Below are positions 23,985-36,163 of a stretch of DNA of 64,000 nt, piece by piece. The translations under genes and the position numbers were made by a program. Within the stretch, counting starts at the first letter, position 1; every line of letters begins with the position of its first letter. The notes beneath the pieces were generated by a model. The model did no database searches. It was not told the DNA's origin and worked only from the letters and a program-made list of their open reading frames with translations. Source of the stretch: Piscicola geometra (Eukaryota; Annelida; Clitellata; Hirudinida; Piscicolidae); NCBI GenBank assembly GCA_943735955.1, contig OX030959.1, positions 5,427,241-5,491,240 of the forward strand, in the 5' to 3' direction.

Positions 23985-26900
23985 TTAATTATCGTCAGCA
24001 GAATTTTTAACGCTAACTCTGTTCTCTAATGTCGTAGTGGAGTGGTTGGGAGAGGCGGGAAGGGTTGAGGAGGCGAGGGTAACAGTGATGCGGGGGTCTG
24101 AAGTTGTATTAGTAGTAGTAGTATTGAAAGTAGCAGCTGCAGCTTCATACATTAAGAAGCCGCTTCTATCTTTACTAGGTGTAGCAATCTTGGGTACATT
24201 CGTGGGATCAACGAGTTTCTTTTCCTTTATTTTAACTGGCGTTAAGTTTAAAATCTCAGTTATGTTTTTAGTTGTAGGAGCAGCTGAATGATTTACAGAT
24301 TCGCCTGGAGTGAAACATTGTATTAAGCGTCGCTTCCCACTCGACGCTTCATGCCGGGCAGACTGGCTGGTGTTGAAGCCCGCCATGCTGCTCTCCAGCG
24401 CTTCGAGGATATTCTCGGTGCTTTCGATGAAATCGTCGAATTCGCTGAATTCACTCGAAATAGTCTTTATATTATTAACTATTAGCTCTGGACTTTCGGA
24501 ATATTGCTTATTTTTATGTGCATTGTCGACTGCAACAACGCCTTCCTTGCCACGAAGATCTGCACCGAAAGTCTTTTCCTCAGTAAAACTTTTCACTTTT
24601 CTCAACTTTTCTCCAGCTTCCATCAGGCCATTAGTGTATTTAATTCCCACATATTTGCTAACAGGATAGCCTTCCGGCTCTTTCTTAACATAGCCATTGG
24701 CGAAAGAATGGCTGGGAATCGAGGTGTTGTGAGCAATGGTAGTAGATTTGAGAGGCGACGATGATATTTTGAAGTTGATAAGAGTTGCAGGAGTTGTAGA
24801 GAAGGATGAGATGGTATGGCTGGTGGGGACTGTATAGCCGTGAGATTCGTTGGAACGAGCTTTATGGCTGCCACTAATGAAAATGGTATTTTTTGTGGGA
24901 TGGCCTTTTTTAAATATAATTTCTTTAGCGCTTCCAAGAGTGGAGTTAGTATCGTTAACTAAAACTTTATTAACATGCGGATAACTCGCGTTACTTTCCA
25001 CGTTAATACAAACCTTCCCATCATCTCCCCCATTATAACTAGCAGTACGTTTTCTAATACAATCTCTTACACTAACAACCTTCCTGCAAACTACAGCATC
25101 AGCTACATTTGCATTGAAATGCACCTTCGGCGTTGCAGCATCTCTTGGGAGTTCGCCACTCAAAGCTTGGAGATCCTCTCTGCTTCCATTGTCTGCCACA
25201 GGCACTCTGACCCTCTTCGTTGCAGTCATCCCCTCACCCGCCTCCTCCTCGCCCAAAGACACCTTCCTCTTCCGCCTTGCCTTTTCCTTCTTCGCATAGT
25301 CGTTCACAGGTTGACATGCATTTTCGAGTACTTTATTGACTTTGTCTGTCTTGTGGTTGCTGATGTCGCCGTTGATTTCGATGAGGCTCTTGTTGTAGTT
25401 GTGCTTGACGTCAGCTTCCTTCCTCTCCAAGCAAGGCATCGCTGACTTGCTTGTTGCATCGCTTTGCTTTTCAATCTTCGCCAAGTTTACTTTTAATACT
25501 CTTTTCGTCAGATCACTTTTCATCGCCTCTGGTTGGCCTTCATTCAAGAGTCTTGCGCAGACGGCCAGCCTTGCCTTTTCGAACGAGTCCTCGTTGTCTT
25601 TTCCCGCCACTTCCTGACACACTGTAGACATTTTCCTCACCGTTAAGTTACCCTCACTGATCGAAGCCATGGGAATTCCTCTGCGCAAGATGGGAATATT
25701 CCTGAGCGACATGATGGCCGGTGCGGTGGATCGATAGGTCGACAGAGAGAGCATCGGTGGCTTGCTGGTTGGACCTTTCGTCAAGGTAGCCAGCATCCTT
25801 GCCACAGACACTGTCTTCGTTGAGACCACCTCAGCTTCTGAGACCTTGGTATCCTGAGCGACTTTCTCGTCTATGCTCTCGTACATGCTAGCGTTCATGG
25901 AGGCGAACAAGCCTTTGTTGAACTGTTTCCTCGTCAGCCTTGGCAGCAAGGGCTCCACAAGCTTGCCTGCCCCTGTCACATCATTGTTGCGGTCGCTAAG
26001 GTCAGTATTGCCCTCCTTTCCATCTTCTTTGAAGTCGCCCAACTCTTGATTGGAGGCAACATTCCTTTCAGCAGCTTCGTCACAATTTAAGATTTTAAGC
26101 TCAACAGGACTAAACTTGCAGTTGCCGCTAGCTTCAACAGCTGCATGCCCACAAACACCAACCTGGGAACTAGCCACATCTACCGAAGCCTTCACTTTCA
26201 TGTCACCCTTACAAATGCCGATCACACTAACAGCAACAACACTACTACCACTACAACTTGCCATAGTACTAACAACACTACTGCGACTATTACTACTACT
26301 ACTCCCATTGCAATTACTAGTACTACTTGAGGAGGCGATTGGCAAATCATCATCAGTAGTATTGTTGTTGTTGTTGCTGTTTCCATTTTCATCTTTGTTG
26401 TTGCTTTCATCAGCTTCTTCATCACAATTACTTTTATTATCCTCATTTGCACCTTTATTTAGCGCATCACCATCTTTTTCATAATCATTATCATCATTAT
26501 TAGTAATTTTCTCATCACAAATTTGAATTATGCAATCGTTCTTATCTGAATTAATTATTTCATGACCAACGTCATCATTCTTTCCTTCATTCTCACTACT
26601 CTTAACCCAACATATCGCATGGCATTCTGATGATGATGATGACGATGATGATGATGATGACGATGATGATGATGATGATGACGATGATGATGATGAAGAT
26701 GACGACGACAATGATGATGGTGTAATAACTTTGCTGAGTTTACCAGCGTTGTCAGCGTTATCATCAACATTACAATTCTTCTCAGTACTAATCTTCTTAC
26801 GAATATCATCATCTTTACTAATCGATGTAATAGCAATGTAGGTTTTGGCAGCAGCAGCAGATGAGGAAACAGCAGCATGACCAGAAGACCTTAGGCATTT

Positions 26901-29900
26901 CTTCTGCCCCACCACTCTGTCACTCATGCCCTCTCCAAGCTTACTGTTTCCGTCCGAATCATTAGGCCTTTTGAGAATGCTTTTTGAAGATGCAACTCTA
27001 TTAGTATTGCTATTACTTTTATTCTTATTATTATTGCTGTTGTTTTTGTGGTTGCTTTTATTATAATTTCTTTTATTATTATTATTATTAATGGCAGTCT
27101 CTAAACTATTACTTTTAACTACAGAGCTCTCTTTCACGTGCCTCTTCAACGACATACCACCTCCTCCATTTTTGCCCACCTTGCCTTCCTCACTCTCTTC
27201 CAATACAACATCCAACATTCCATTTCTTTTTAGTTTCTTTTGTTTCCGGTTTGCGTGACTCTTAGTCGTCACTTTGGAACCTTGGGGCGGGTTATTACTT
27301 TTCAAGATGGCGGAAACGATGTCTCTGTGCAGCTGGAGAATGCCCATCAGCCACTGTTTGGTGGGGGATGCAAATGCGGACATGGTGTTAAGTCATTGAA
27401 AATATGAATGGAAAATATGAGTACAAATGAGTAAAAAAGCTGAGTTTATTTTATAGTATGAATTCGATTATTGGTTTTGAGAAATACAATTTGTAATGGC
27501 TGAAAGACAAAGGGGTCGATTGTACTCACCATGTTTCTATCGCCCACATCCATGCCCGCAGTCGATTTCTTTTTGTTCGCATTGCCGTTAGAATTGTTGC
27601 TGTTGCAAATGCTGTTGTTGTTTTTGGTGTTGTTGTTAACGATGTTGTTGGTGTTGTTGATGATACTGTTATTTGATTCACCATTCTTCAAGTCTAGTAG
27701 TGAAGATAACACGTTTGTTTGGTTATTGCGTATTGTTGCCGTTGCTGTTGTTGTTGTAGAATTTGTAGCCAGCGTTGTTTCAGTTGCTACTTCACGCTTT
27801 ATTGAGTTTAGTGTTATTGATGCTGTTGTTGTTGTTGTTGATGCTGCTGTTGTTGTTGTTGCTAAGATGGAAGTCGTTGTGGTGGTTGGCGTTGTGTTGT
27901 TGAGAACCGAGTAGGGAAGAGCGGAACAATTGAAACCTCTGCTCCTGTACAGAGCCTTAATGCAATCAGGAACCTTCATAAAAACAATTAAAAATTCATG
28001 TTTAATATATATATTTTTAATAATTAATATTTTCAACATACATCTTAAAATTTATTTTTCAAGTATGACTTAAAAGAGCGTGTTGTGAATGCCATTTCCA
28101 AACCTTGCGGGAATCTTTTAGAGCCAAAAAAGACTCAGATTTGAAGCTTCCGCCCTGGAACGAAAAAAATTCTCTTTATTTATAATATTGTTATCTAACT
28201 TGTAGAAGTTAACATCAAAAAAGCCTTAACAAGTTTATAAAGTAAAAACTTCTAATGGAATAATTAAACCAGATTTTATGCCGCAAAAACATCATCAAAT
28301 GTAAAGAAATGTCAATGTGCGACGACTTCAATGTAAAACCAAAAAAAAGACAAAACACCCCCAACATCAGAAGCATCATCCGTACCAACCTTAGATTCGG
28401 TTCCTGCTCGCTGCAACACAGCCCTCCGTCGTCTGAAGGGCGGGTTCTTCTGGTGGACGGTGTCCAAGAAGGCCACCTTGACCGACTGGATATCGACGGG
28501 TCTGGTGTGGTGCAGCCAGAGCGATGATCGCTCGGTCAGCCTCGTTGACTTGAGCAGAGTCTCGTCCTTGCAGAGTTGTCAGTTGAAGTGAAATTATAAA
28601 TTTTACGCAAAAAAAGAAATTTTTTCAAGTTTATTTTCAAGCAATCAAACATTCATTCAACAAACAAACCATCCATCAAACATCCCATCCCAAAGACCCA
28701 AGCACCGACGCACAATGGCATGTTGTACGTGGACGGGGCACATCCAGTGGTTGGCAGGGACGTTGGCGAGGGGGGGGTCAAGGCAGTCCAGGTGGAAGAC
28801 CAGAGGGCAGTAGTCGCACTCGAGAAGAGGCGCTACCCTGCAGGATCTGGTGGTAATGTTAAGATGGTGGTGTTAAGAAGAAGGAAGAGTTGAGTTGGAA
28901 ATTTTGAATAGAAGTCCATGATTATGATTTATGATTATGATTAAGGGGTCTTGAAGCCCGTCCGGGTTTACGCCACGTTAATAACACTCGTCGTTGTATT
29001 GTATTATTATTATTATCGTTGTAGACGTCATTACCACGATCATTATTCACATCTTTATCATAATCATCATTACCACCACCACCATTATCATTATCATCAC
29101 CACCTGCAGCAGACGTGACACAGCTTGGCGGGTAGTGGCACCAGACCTCGATCCAACTCAACCATTGTCCTCGAAGCCACTCTGCCGTTGTTGCCATGGT
29201 GACTGTTGTAGTTGCTGCTATGGTGGTTCGATGAGTGCTTGCGCTTGCCAGAGTCGGTCTTCTTCGTGAGGTATGAGCCTGGTGTGGTGGTTTAGCAGTG
29301 GTGGTGGCGATGGTGGTGGTGGCTTAGTGCTTTGTATGATGATGTGATCGTGTGCTATTTGTGTGGTATTTTTATATATAAAAATATTTAATTAACTTAT
29401 CATTACAAACTCTTTTGTGAACAATAAAATTAATTTTAAGAACCAAACCAGGCAGCTGGATTGGGCAGCAGTATTCTTTGGGCAGCTGAAACTGCTGAGG
29501 AGTGAGATAAGGAGCGAGTTGAGAGAGAAAGGTGAGAGGATTTGGATGGAGGGAAGGAAGGAGGGAAGGATCTGTGAGTTCATTGATGGATGGATGGTTA
29601 GAGATGGATGAGAGGAATGACACAATCGATTTTGTAGCAGATTGTGGTTGGTGCTTTGTGTCTGTTGTGGAGGTTGTTGTGTTGCCTAAAGTATTAGTAT
29701 TAGTAGTAGTAGTAGTAGTGGTATTAGTGAACTTTGCTGTTGTTGTCCTTATTGACAATGTTGAAGTTCTGGTTAATATTGTAGATTTTGTTGTAGTTGT
29801 GGTGGTTGTAGTACTAGTTGCTGTAGTAGTTGTTGAGATGGAAGTACTAGTTGTTGTATTCGTTGTAGTTACTGTTGTATTCAAAGACTTTGAAGTAGAG

Positions 29901-32584
29901 CATTGAGCAGATATGATTGTTTTATTTATGCTTTGAGTGTTGTTGGTATTGTTGTTGAGGAGGTTGTTGTTGTTGTTGTTGTTGTTGATGATGAGGTTGT
30001 TGCTGTTGGTGTTGTTAGCATTGCTAGGGTTGTTGCTTTGGCTTGTTGAGACACTGCCAGCTTGTTCAGTGTGGATGAGTGGCTCTCTCTTTGATTTTTC
30101 CAATTGCTCCTTTAGTGGAGTGAGTGATCGACATGAAGAATGAGTGAAAGAAAGAGAAATAAAGTACATACAAATGTAATTTTGTTTTTTTTGTGTCTAA
30201 AAATTATATTATTATTTAAGCATTAAAAACCGTAGAAAGAAATTTACTTTTGAGGATGAAAAAGAAATAATATGATAATATATGGTAAGATTAATGGAAA
30301 TTAATTTATATTGAAAGCCAGGATGGAGACACACAAGCATACAGACGCATACACACACAAGCATACAGACGCATACATACTAGTACATAGACATATTCGT
30401 ACATGCACATTGAAACATACACGCACGCACACTTCAGAGGCATAAAAGCTATAGACATACAGCTATGCAGCTAGGTAGCTGCCTTATTATTCTGCATCTA
30501 CATTTTGAATCTTTCTATATCCGAGATCACTTTTAAACACTTTTATTTTTTGAATTTAAAAGAATTATTTCCTGTATAAAAGACGGTGAATATTTTAAAA
30601 GAGTTAATTATAATTATTTTTAATTTATATAGAATAGTTTTAAAATGTTATATTATAAATTTTTTTTAAACATTTAAATAAATATAAAATGTATTTCATA
30701 CTTTAAAAATATTATAATAAAAATCACAGAATAAACCTACAATTATGAGAAGTCAAACTGGAGAAAATAAATAAAATACTCTAGTGTGAGAGTAGATGAA
30801 GGGTACAGAAATGAATATTTATATCAACTATATTCATTTATAATATTTATATTTTATTAAATCTATTTTAAATTTATATATATTATTTATAATATTTCTA
30901 TTCTGCCTCTCCTGCCTGTTATTATAGTATTGAAGGCACTGCCACTGAAGCTCTACATGACCTATTTACCTCGCAACCTACTTGGTGACCAATACTGACT
31001 CACACACATGTGTTTCGTGCAGAAGTCAAAAAGGTAGACTGTTATGGAGACAACCAAGATTCTGGTTTTAAGAATCTAGACTTGAAGAAGTCAAGAAAGT
31101 GTGTGTGCCTCAATGGAAAAGTGTCAAATACATTTTATTTAAAAGCTGCTTGTCATAGGTCTGAAATTAATTGTTTGGCATCGATAGACTTCTCAATAAA
31201 ACTAAAAATTTGATCACTGTCAAAGTACAGAATGGCTGAAAAATGAATTTTAAAAATGTTTTTCAAGATTTTTTCTACCTTAGTGACAAATTCTCTTTTA
31301 GAAATTGTTATGAATTTAAGGCCACAAGAAAAAATGGGCCTTAATAAAAACGACCTTTTGGAAAAGTTAAGGTTAGGGATAAAGATATTTTTCCAATATT
31401 TAAATTTTATTTTAAACTAATTTTATACCAATTTATGAATTAATTTGAGACCTTCTTGTGAGCGAAGAACTTGCATCGTTTGCACACCCACTCACCATCT
31501 GGCACATCTCCTTCATCCAATGGGGGGTCACTGTGGGGAAGGCGAGGAATGAGCATTAAATTATGTGATTAAATAAAAGTTTAATTGTAAAGGTTATATG
31601 GGGATATCTGTGATCCAGGGTGGATACAAATATTTATAAGTTGATGAAGGAATTAATGTAAAGTTATTGGAAATGTGGTAGTTATATTAACAAAATGCTG
31701 TTAGATTTTTATGAAAAATCTATGAAGGTCAATCTATATTGAAAATGTTGAAACTGTTATAGGACTGAAAACAAGAAGCTTTTGTTGTAATAAAGTAGTA
31801 ATTTTGTATCCTTTAAAACCTCTAATTAAAAACTTTATGTCAAATAGATTCTGCTAAAAAATGGAAATATTAAAGAATAGTCATTAATCTAGTCTGAGAG
31901 CTTACTGAAGCAAAAACAATTTCTGAGCCTTATCAACTTTTATTTCATGAAATGATTATTATGAATACTCAAATCATTTTAAAAAGTTCTTTTCAAGTTC
32001 TATAACGTGAAAAAGAATGAATAGGCAGTAGTTTGAGAGAATATTCAAATCTTTAAAAAATCAAGATTTGAATAGCTCTATAGTTTTAGCACGAAAAAAC
32101 GTCAAATAAGTATTAAAATCATTCAAACAACATAAAAAAGTCAAACTGGCAAATGAGGTGGAAAGCAGAAGGGCATTTGTCACAGCAGAGAAGGTCTCCC
32201 CCCTCATGGCAGCTATCGCAAGTGTCTCTGTTTGGCAGTCTACCTGTCTGGCCAGACTTCTTGCTGGCATCTTTCACTCTGTTTCTTTTCAAGAGACTCT
32301 CATTTTTGGGTGGGGCCAGCAATCTCTTGATGTCCTTTTGGTGGATAATAGTCAGCTTTATAGAAAAACGATGAATATTAATTAAATCATTCTTGAAATA
32401 TTTTTTAAACAAAATTTTAGATGGTACAAATTTATAATATTTTTAAACGTCGTCTATTTTTAGCAATACGTCGCCATTAACTTCAAGAAAAATATGGATA
32501 AGACTTTCAAAAATGCTTTGATTTATAAAATCTTACTTCCATCAGCCCCCCAGACAAATCCATATCGTATTCTACTGTAGACAT
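23985..32584 (-). CDS. PHF12: PHF12 (Pf1)-like double-PHD-finger protein, about 1781 aa
   Basis: Ten exons in coding order: 32584-32537, 32355-32147, 31530-31452, 30109-29449, 29278-29104, 28846-28714, 28566-28390, 28154-28104, 27973-27530, 27353-23985 (5346 nt). It starts [16 protein letters not shown], like PHF12. PHD1 (about 62-105) contains [20 protein letters not shown] and ends CKRC. Next comes a conserved [14 protein letters not shown] block (about 315), then PHD2 with [20 protein letters not shown] to WMCPVH (about 386-435), [24 protein letters not shown], and [17 protein letters not shown] at 660. PHF12 tethers the Sin3/HDAC and MRG15 corepressor complex to chromatin. Long Asn/Thr runs in exons 4 and 9 and Ser runs in exon 10 come from coding microsatellites. 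The last 1100 residues are mostly unrecognisable, and I see no FHA-like C-terminal domain. The exon 6 donor (ATT/GTGCGT) was chosen on phase. The true C-terminus is the least certain part. Confidence 0.88.
26627..26720. repeat. Coding GAT/GAC microsatellite (poly-Ser on the minus strand)
   Basis: A GATGATGAC-type array on the + strand, read on the minus strand as a run of roughly 28 serine codons (mostly TCA/TCG) inside exon 10 of the PHF12-like gene. The frame is kept through the array. Confidence 0.9.
28948..28980 (+). repeat. Dispersed tRNA-SINE-like fragment, copy 3 (PHF12-like intron)
   Basis: GTCTTGAAGCCCGTCCGGG followed by TTTACGCCACGTTA, then a TTGTATTGTATTATTATT tail as in many SINEs. 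Compared with copy 1, CTCG-CGAG has become CCCG-CGGG, so base pairing is kept. Confidence 0.5.
30329..30376. repeat. Tandem duplication of a 24-bp unit
   Basis: Two adjacent exact copies of ACACACAAGCATACAGACGC plus ATAC, inside the 1.3-kb intron between exons 3 and 4 of the PHF12-like gene. Further CA/ATAC-rich sequence follows. No function is suggested. Confidence 0.85.
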
Positions 32585-33082
32585 GTTTTTAGAATCTTCC
32601 AAATGGTTCTCAAGAGAAGGTTTTTGAATTTATTTGATTTGATATCTGAATAGTCTAATGATTAACTGCAATAAAAGCTATGATGAATTTATTCTAACAT
32701 TTAATTGTATTTCCAACAAAATATTTTGAATATACATGCTTTCCGAAGAAGATCAACCAAATAAGATATTTATGAGACAATCCTCAAACCCATACAGTTA
32801 TATTGTAGAAACATTGGATATTTTCTTGGGAGTCATATTTTGATAACTTATTTAATTTTTTTTGACCTAATAATATTGAAAATAATATTTTATTATCGTT
32901 TTTCAAATAATTTTCTTTCCTAAAATATATTTTAAATTATTATTTTTTCAAACTATTTTCACTTTTAAACTATATTAATCCATACGAAATTTAATATATT
33001 GTCACAAGATTACTTGAAAATACTTTATTTCATTTCCAATAAATTTATTTATTAACCAAAAAGTTGATTTAAACGAACTAAA
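32585..33082. promoter_or_regulatory. Bidirectional promoter region, PHF12-like / VPS29
   Basis: Only 498 bp separate the two divergent start codons (32584 minus, 33083 plus). The region is very AT-rich with no CpG-rich core or clear TATA box. Both genes are housekeeping types, so a shared promoter is inferred from geometry, not from motifs. Confidence 0.45.
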
Positions 33083-34474
33083 ATGGTAAGTTGAATATAG
33101 CTTAATTAGTAGGCGTTAACTTAGTAACTAAGTCTTAGTTAAATATTATTAAAAATTTAATAATTAAATTATGCAAACCATATTTAAAGATTTATAAATC
33201 TTATAATTAAAAAAATAATAAGCTATTAAAGTCAATTTTAGTTGAGCATATTTTAAAAACTTATAAATTATCAGACTTCCAACAATAATTTATTATTTAA
33301 TTAATAATTTATTAAGTTAATATACGATCATTATAACCTGTTACTGTCACATTCATACAGTTGGTCTTATTGATAGGAGATCTGCACATTCCATTCAGAA
33401 GCAACTGCATTCCAGGCCAGTTCAGGAAGTTACTAGTTCCTGGCAAAATACAGCACATCTTGTGCACTGGAAATCTTTGCTCTCGGGAAATGTTTGACTA
33501 CCTAAAAACTCTAGCCAATGATATTCACATTGTCAGAGGCGACTTTGATGATGTAAATCCATTCTGTGTTTTTAATTTATCTGTTAATAAATTGATTAAT
33601 ATAGTATTAATAACAATTTTTCAATAATGCATTTTTCTATTTTACAAATAAATAATTTAAATTATAAATTCTTTCTCCCAGAATATGTATCTTCCAGAGC
33701 AGAAGGTTGTGACTGTGGGTAAGTTCAGGATTGGATTGTGTCACGGCCATCAAGTGGTTCCATGGGGAGACCAGGTCGCTGTCATTAAATCATTTCAATA
33801 ATTCATATCTAAAACCTTATAATTTTTAATATGATAATTCATGACATGCAGCATTCAGTGATTAGATGGTGCACTAAAATCTTAAGTTTTATTCATAATT
33901 TCAGGAGAGTTTGCTGGCGCTGCAGAGACAGTTAGATGTCGATGTTTTGGTCTCTGGTCATACGCACAAGGTGGTGTAGGTCCCAAAAATATTAATAATT
34001 TTGTGACCGCATTATTATCAACTTATTATTACTGCTATCATTATTTTAATTACTATTATTATTATCATCATCAACTTAAAAGGTGGAGATATTTGAACTG
34101 GAAAGCAAGCTTTTCCTCAATCCAGGCTCAGCCACTGGCGCCTTCTCCCCACTGGACAGGTGGGTAGGCGCTTTCTCCAGGCCACTTGTTTTGCTATCAC
34201 TTTTAAACGTGTGCTTCATCAATTCAAGAGCAAACGTATTTCGTGAATAAAACTTCATGGTTATGCAGTAGTACCATGATCATTAAGCAGATTCATCATT
34301 TTCACATGAATAAAACAAAATATATTTCATTTTAATTGAATTTTTCAAATCTCCAGTCAGGTGACGCCATCTTTTATCCTGCTTGACGTGCAGGCTTCAG
34401 TGATCATAGCCTATCTCTACCAACTGGTGGGCGAAGAGGTGAAGGTCGAACGGATTGAGTTCAAGAAGTCATAA
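33083..34474 (+). CDS. VPS29: Vacuolar protein sorting-associated protein 29 (retromer), 182 aa
   Basis: Six exons: 33083-33085 (the ATG alone), 33361-33552, 33682-33774, 33905-33970, 34083-34159, 34357-34474 (549 nt). The length of 182 residues equals human VPS29. The protein has a metallophosphoesterase fold with GDLHIP at the N-terminus, the block [44 protein letters not shown] and [10 protein letters not shown]. It forms the retromer core with VPS35 and VPS26 for endosome-to-Golgi and plasma-membrane recycling; the fold is generally regarded as a binding scaffold. The first coding exon holds only the start codon, followed directly by GTAAGT. From memory, human VPS29 is also split right after its initiator Met, so the intron position looks conserved. 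Confidence 0.98.
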
Positions 34475-34744
34475 CAGGGTTGATGCATGGAGGAGGGGAG
34501 GAAAAGGAGGGTTGCCGGAATTAACTGTTTAAGTCGATTGGTGAGGTTTTGGGAGTGGGTACTTTGTAGGGTTTTACATTTATGTGTGAGGGAAGTTTTT
34601 TCGAGAAGGCATGAAAGGGAAGTAATAGATTCTTTTTTTCAAACTACGGTATTTATTATATTGGTTTTTTTAAAGATATGCTGGATAGTTAGCTGTTTGT
34701 TGTATCTGTGTTTGGTTGCAACTTGGTTGGAAGGTGTAATTTAG

Positions 34745-34750
34745 AATAAA
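34745..34750 (+). terminator. Poly(A) signal of VPS29
   Basis: AATAAA, overlapping a second AATAAA five bases on, 270 bp past the VPS29 stop codon. This is the first good signal downstream. Confidence 0.55.
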
Positions 34751-36163
34751 ATAAAATGTTAACAAATAAAAAGAAAATATGAATATTCCAACAACAAAAT
34801 TTTTTATTATTATATTTACTATTTGTCATTGTGGTGATCTATAATTTGTGAATTTAAAAATTGTCTTAAATTATATAAAATGTTGATATTTAATTATATA
34901 TTAGATTTTTCAAACGATTTGTATAATTATTTAAAATAAATTATTTAAATAATTCAAAAATTGTTAGATTTATTTAAAAATCATTAATTTCATTTTTTTT
35001 CCATTAATTCGAATTCTAAAATGTATAAAACTCATCTTGGTATTTATGAACAATTCCCATTTTAATACTCTCGCTTAAAATTCAAATGAAAAAATCATTC
35101 TATTCATATTCTTTTTTCACCCTATTTTATGATCAAAACTGACACTAATAAAATCACATCCTATCACTCGTTTTAATAACTTTTCGTCCACTAATGACAC
35201 TCCGAAATAGAAGAGTGGGTGATGGTTAGCCTGAAGCCCAATATAGCAAGCTTTAATCATCTAGCTGCCTTTAAGCAGCCATAAACTCAATTGCCTTAAT
35301 TATTAAACCAATTAACCTAAAAACCATGTATTGATCGCCTTTTATTACCTCTTAGCACAAGTCTCTTGAAAAATAAATCAGAATTTAAAAAACGGGTCTG
35401 CTCTATAAATGTTTTTCAAGTAATTCTTTAGACAATTTACCAACATTGGCATTTGAAAAATTATTTTTAGTTAAATATCAATAAATAATTAAATAAACTT
35501 ATTTTAAATGTTTTTTATTTATAATAAGATTTGAAAAAGATTTGAAAACGAAAAATATATATATATATTGGGTTTTCAAGTTTCAAGCTCACTCTTTCAC
35601 AAAAAACTCGCAATTAAAAATCGTCTTTATTCTTGAGTCTTTAATCTGAGAACTTGTGATACAATGCATCACTGATACATACACGCTAAATTGATTTTTG
35701 CATCAGTTGCTTATCCTAAAATAGATCATCGTATGTTCTATTTCCACACTCATCCGGAAATAAGAAAAAGTGAAAGAATTCAGACTTCAGATAAGATAAA
35801 AACTTTTTCAATATTTCAGCATGGTAGTTACATTCTTTAATCAATGCTCATGTCTTCCATACCACAGGCGCATGTATGTTAAGTGATATTGAGCAACAAT
35901 GGTTTAACATATAAACCTGCTACATATATAAGGGTTTTTCTTTCCTCTTGTGAATCTGAAGTGAACGTTGAAACATTAAATTCTTCTTTTAAATAATAAT
36001 TTAAATAAATATTTGTGATATTTTTCTATAATAACTTATAATAGTGTTCTTCTTGTCAGTTTACATAGTTTCAAAATGAAAACTTGAAAAGCCTATTTCT
36101 TCAAAAAGGACTTTTTAATGGATAACTAACTTGTACATAAAACGTTTAGGAAATTGATTAAAA
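34751..36163. other. Intergenic region, VPS29 / neuregulin-like
   Basis: 1.4 kb of AT-rich DNA, including a short (AT)n near 35555. No coding, RNA or repeat feature is recognisable beyond that. The 3' part presumably holds the promoter and 5' UTR of the neuregulin-like gene. Confidence 0.45.

Noticed and set aside
24037..26484. Several + strand ORFs opposite the PHF12-like exon 10
   Set aside because: They are shadows of a long, low-complexity coding exon on the minus strand and have no domain matches.
29392..30143. Poly-Val/Leu ORFs on the + strand opposite PHF12-like exon 4
   Set aside because: Antisense reading of Asn/Thr-coding trinucleotide repeats; the minus frame carries the conserved QFQLPKE block.
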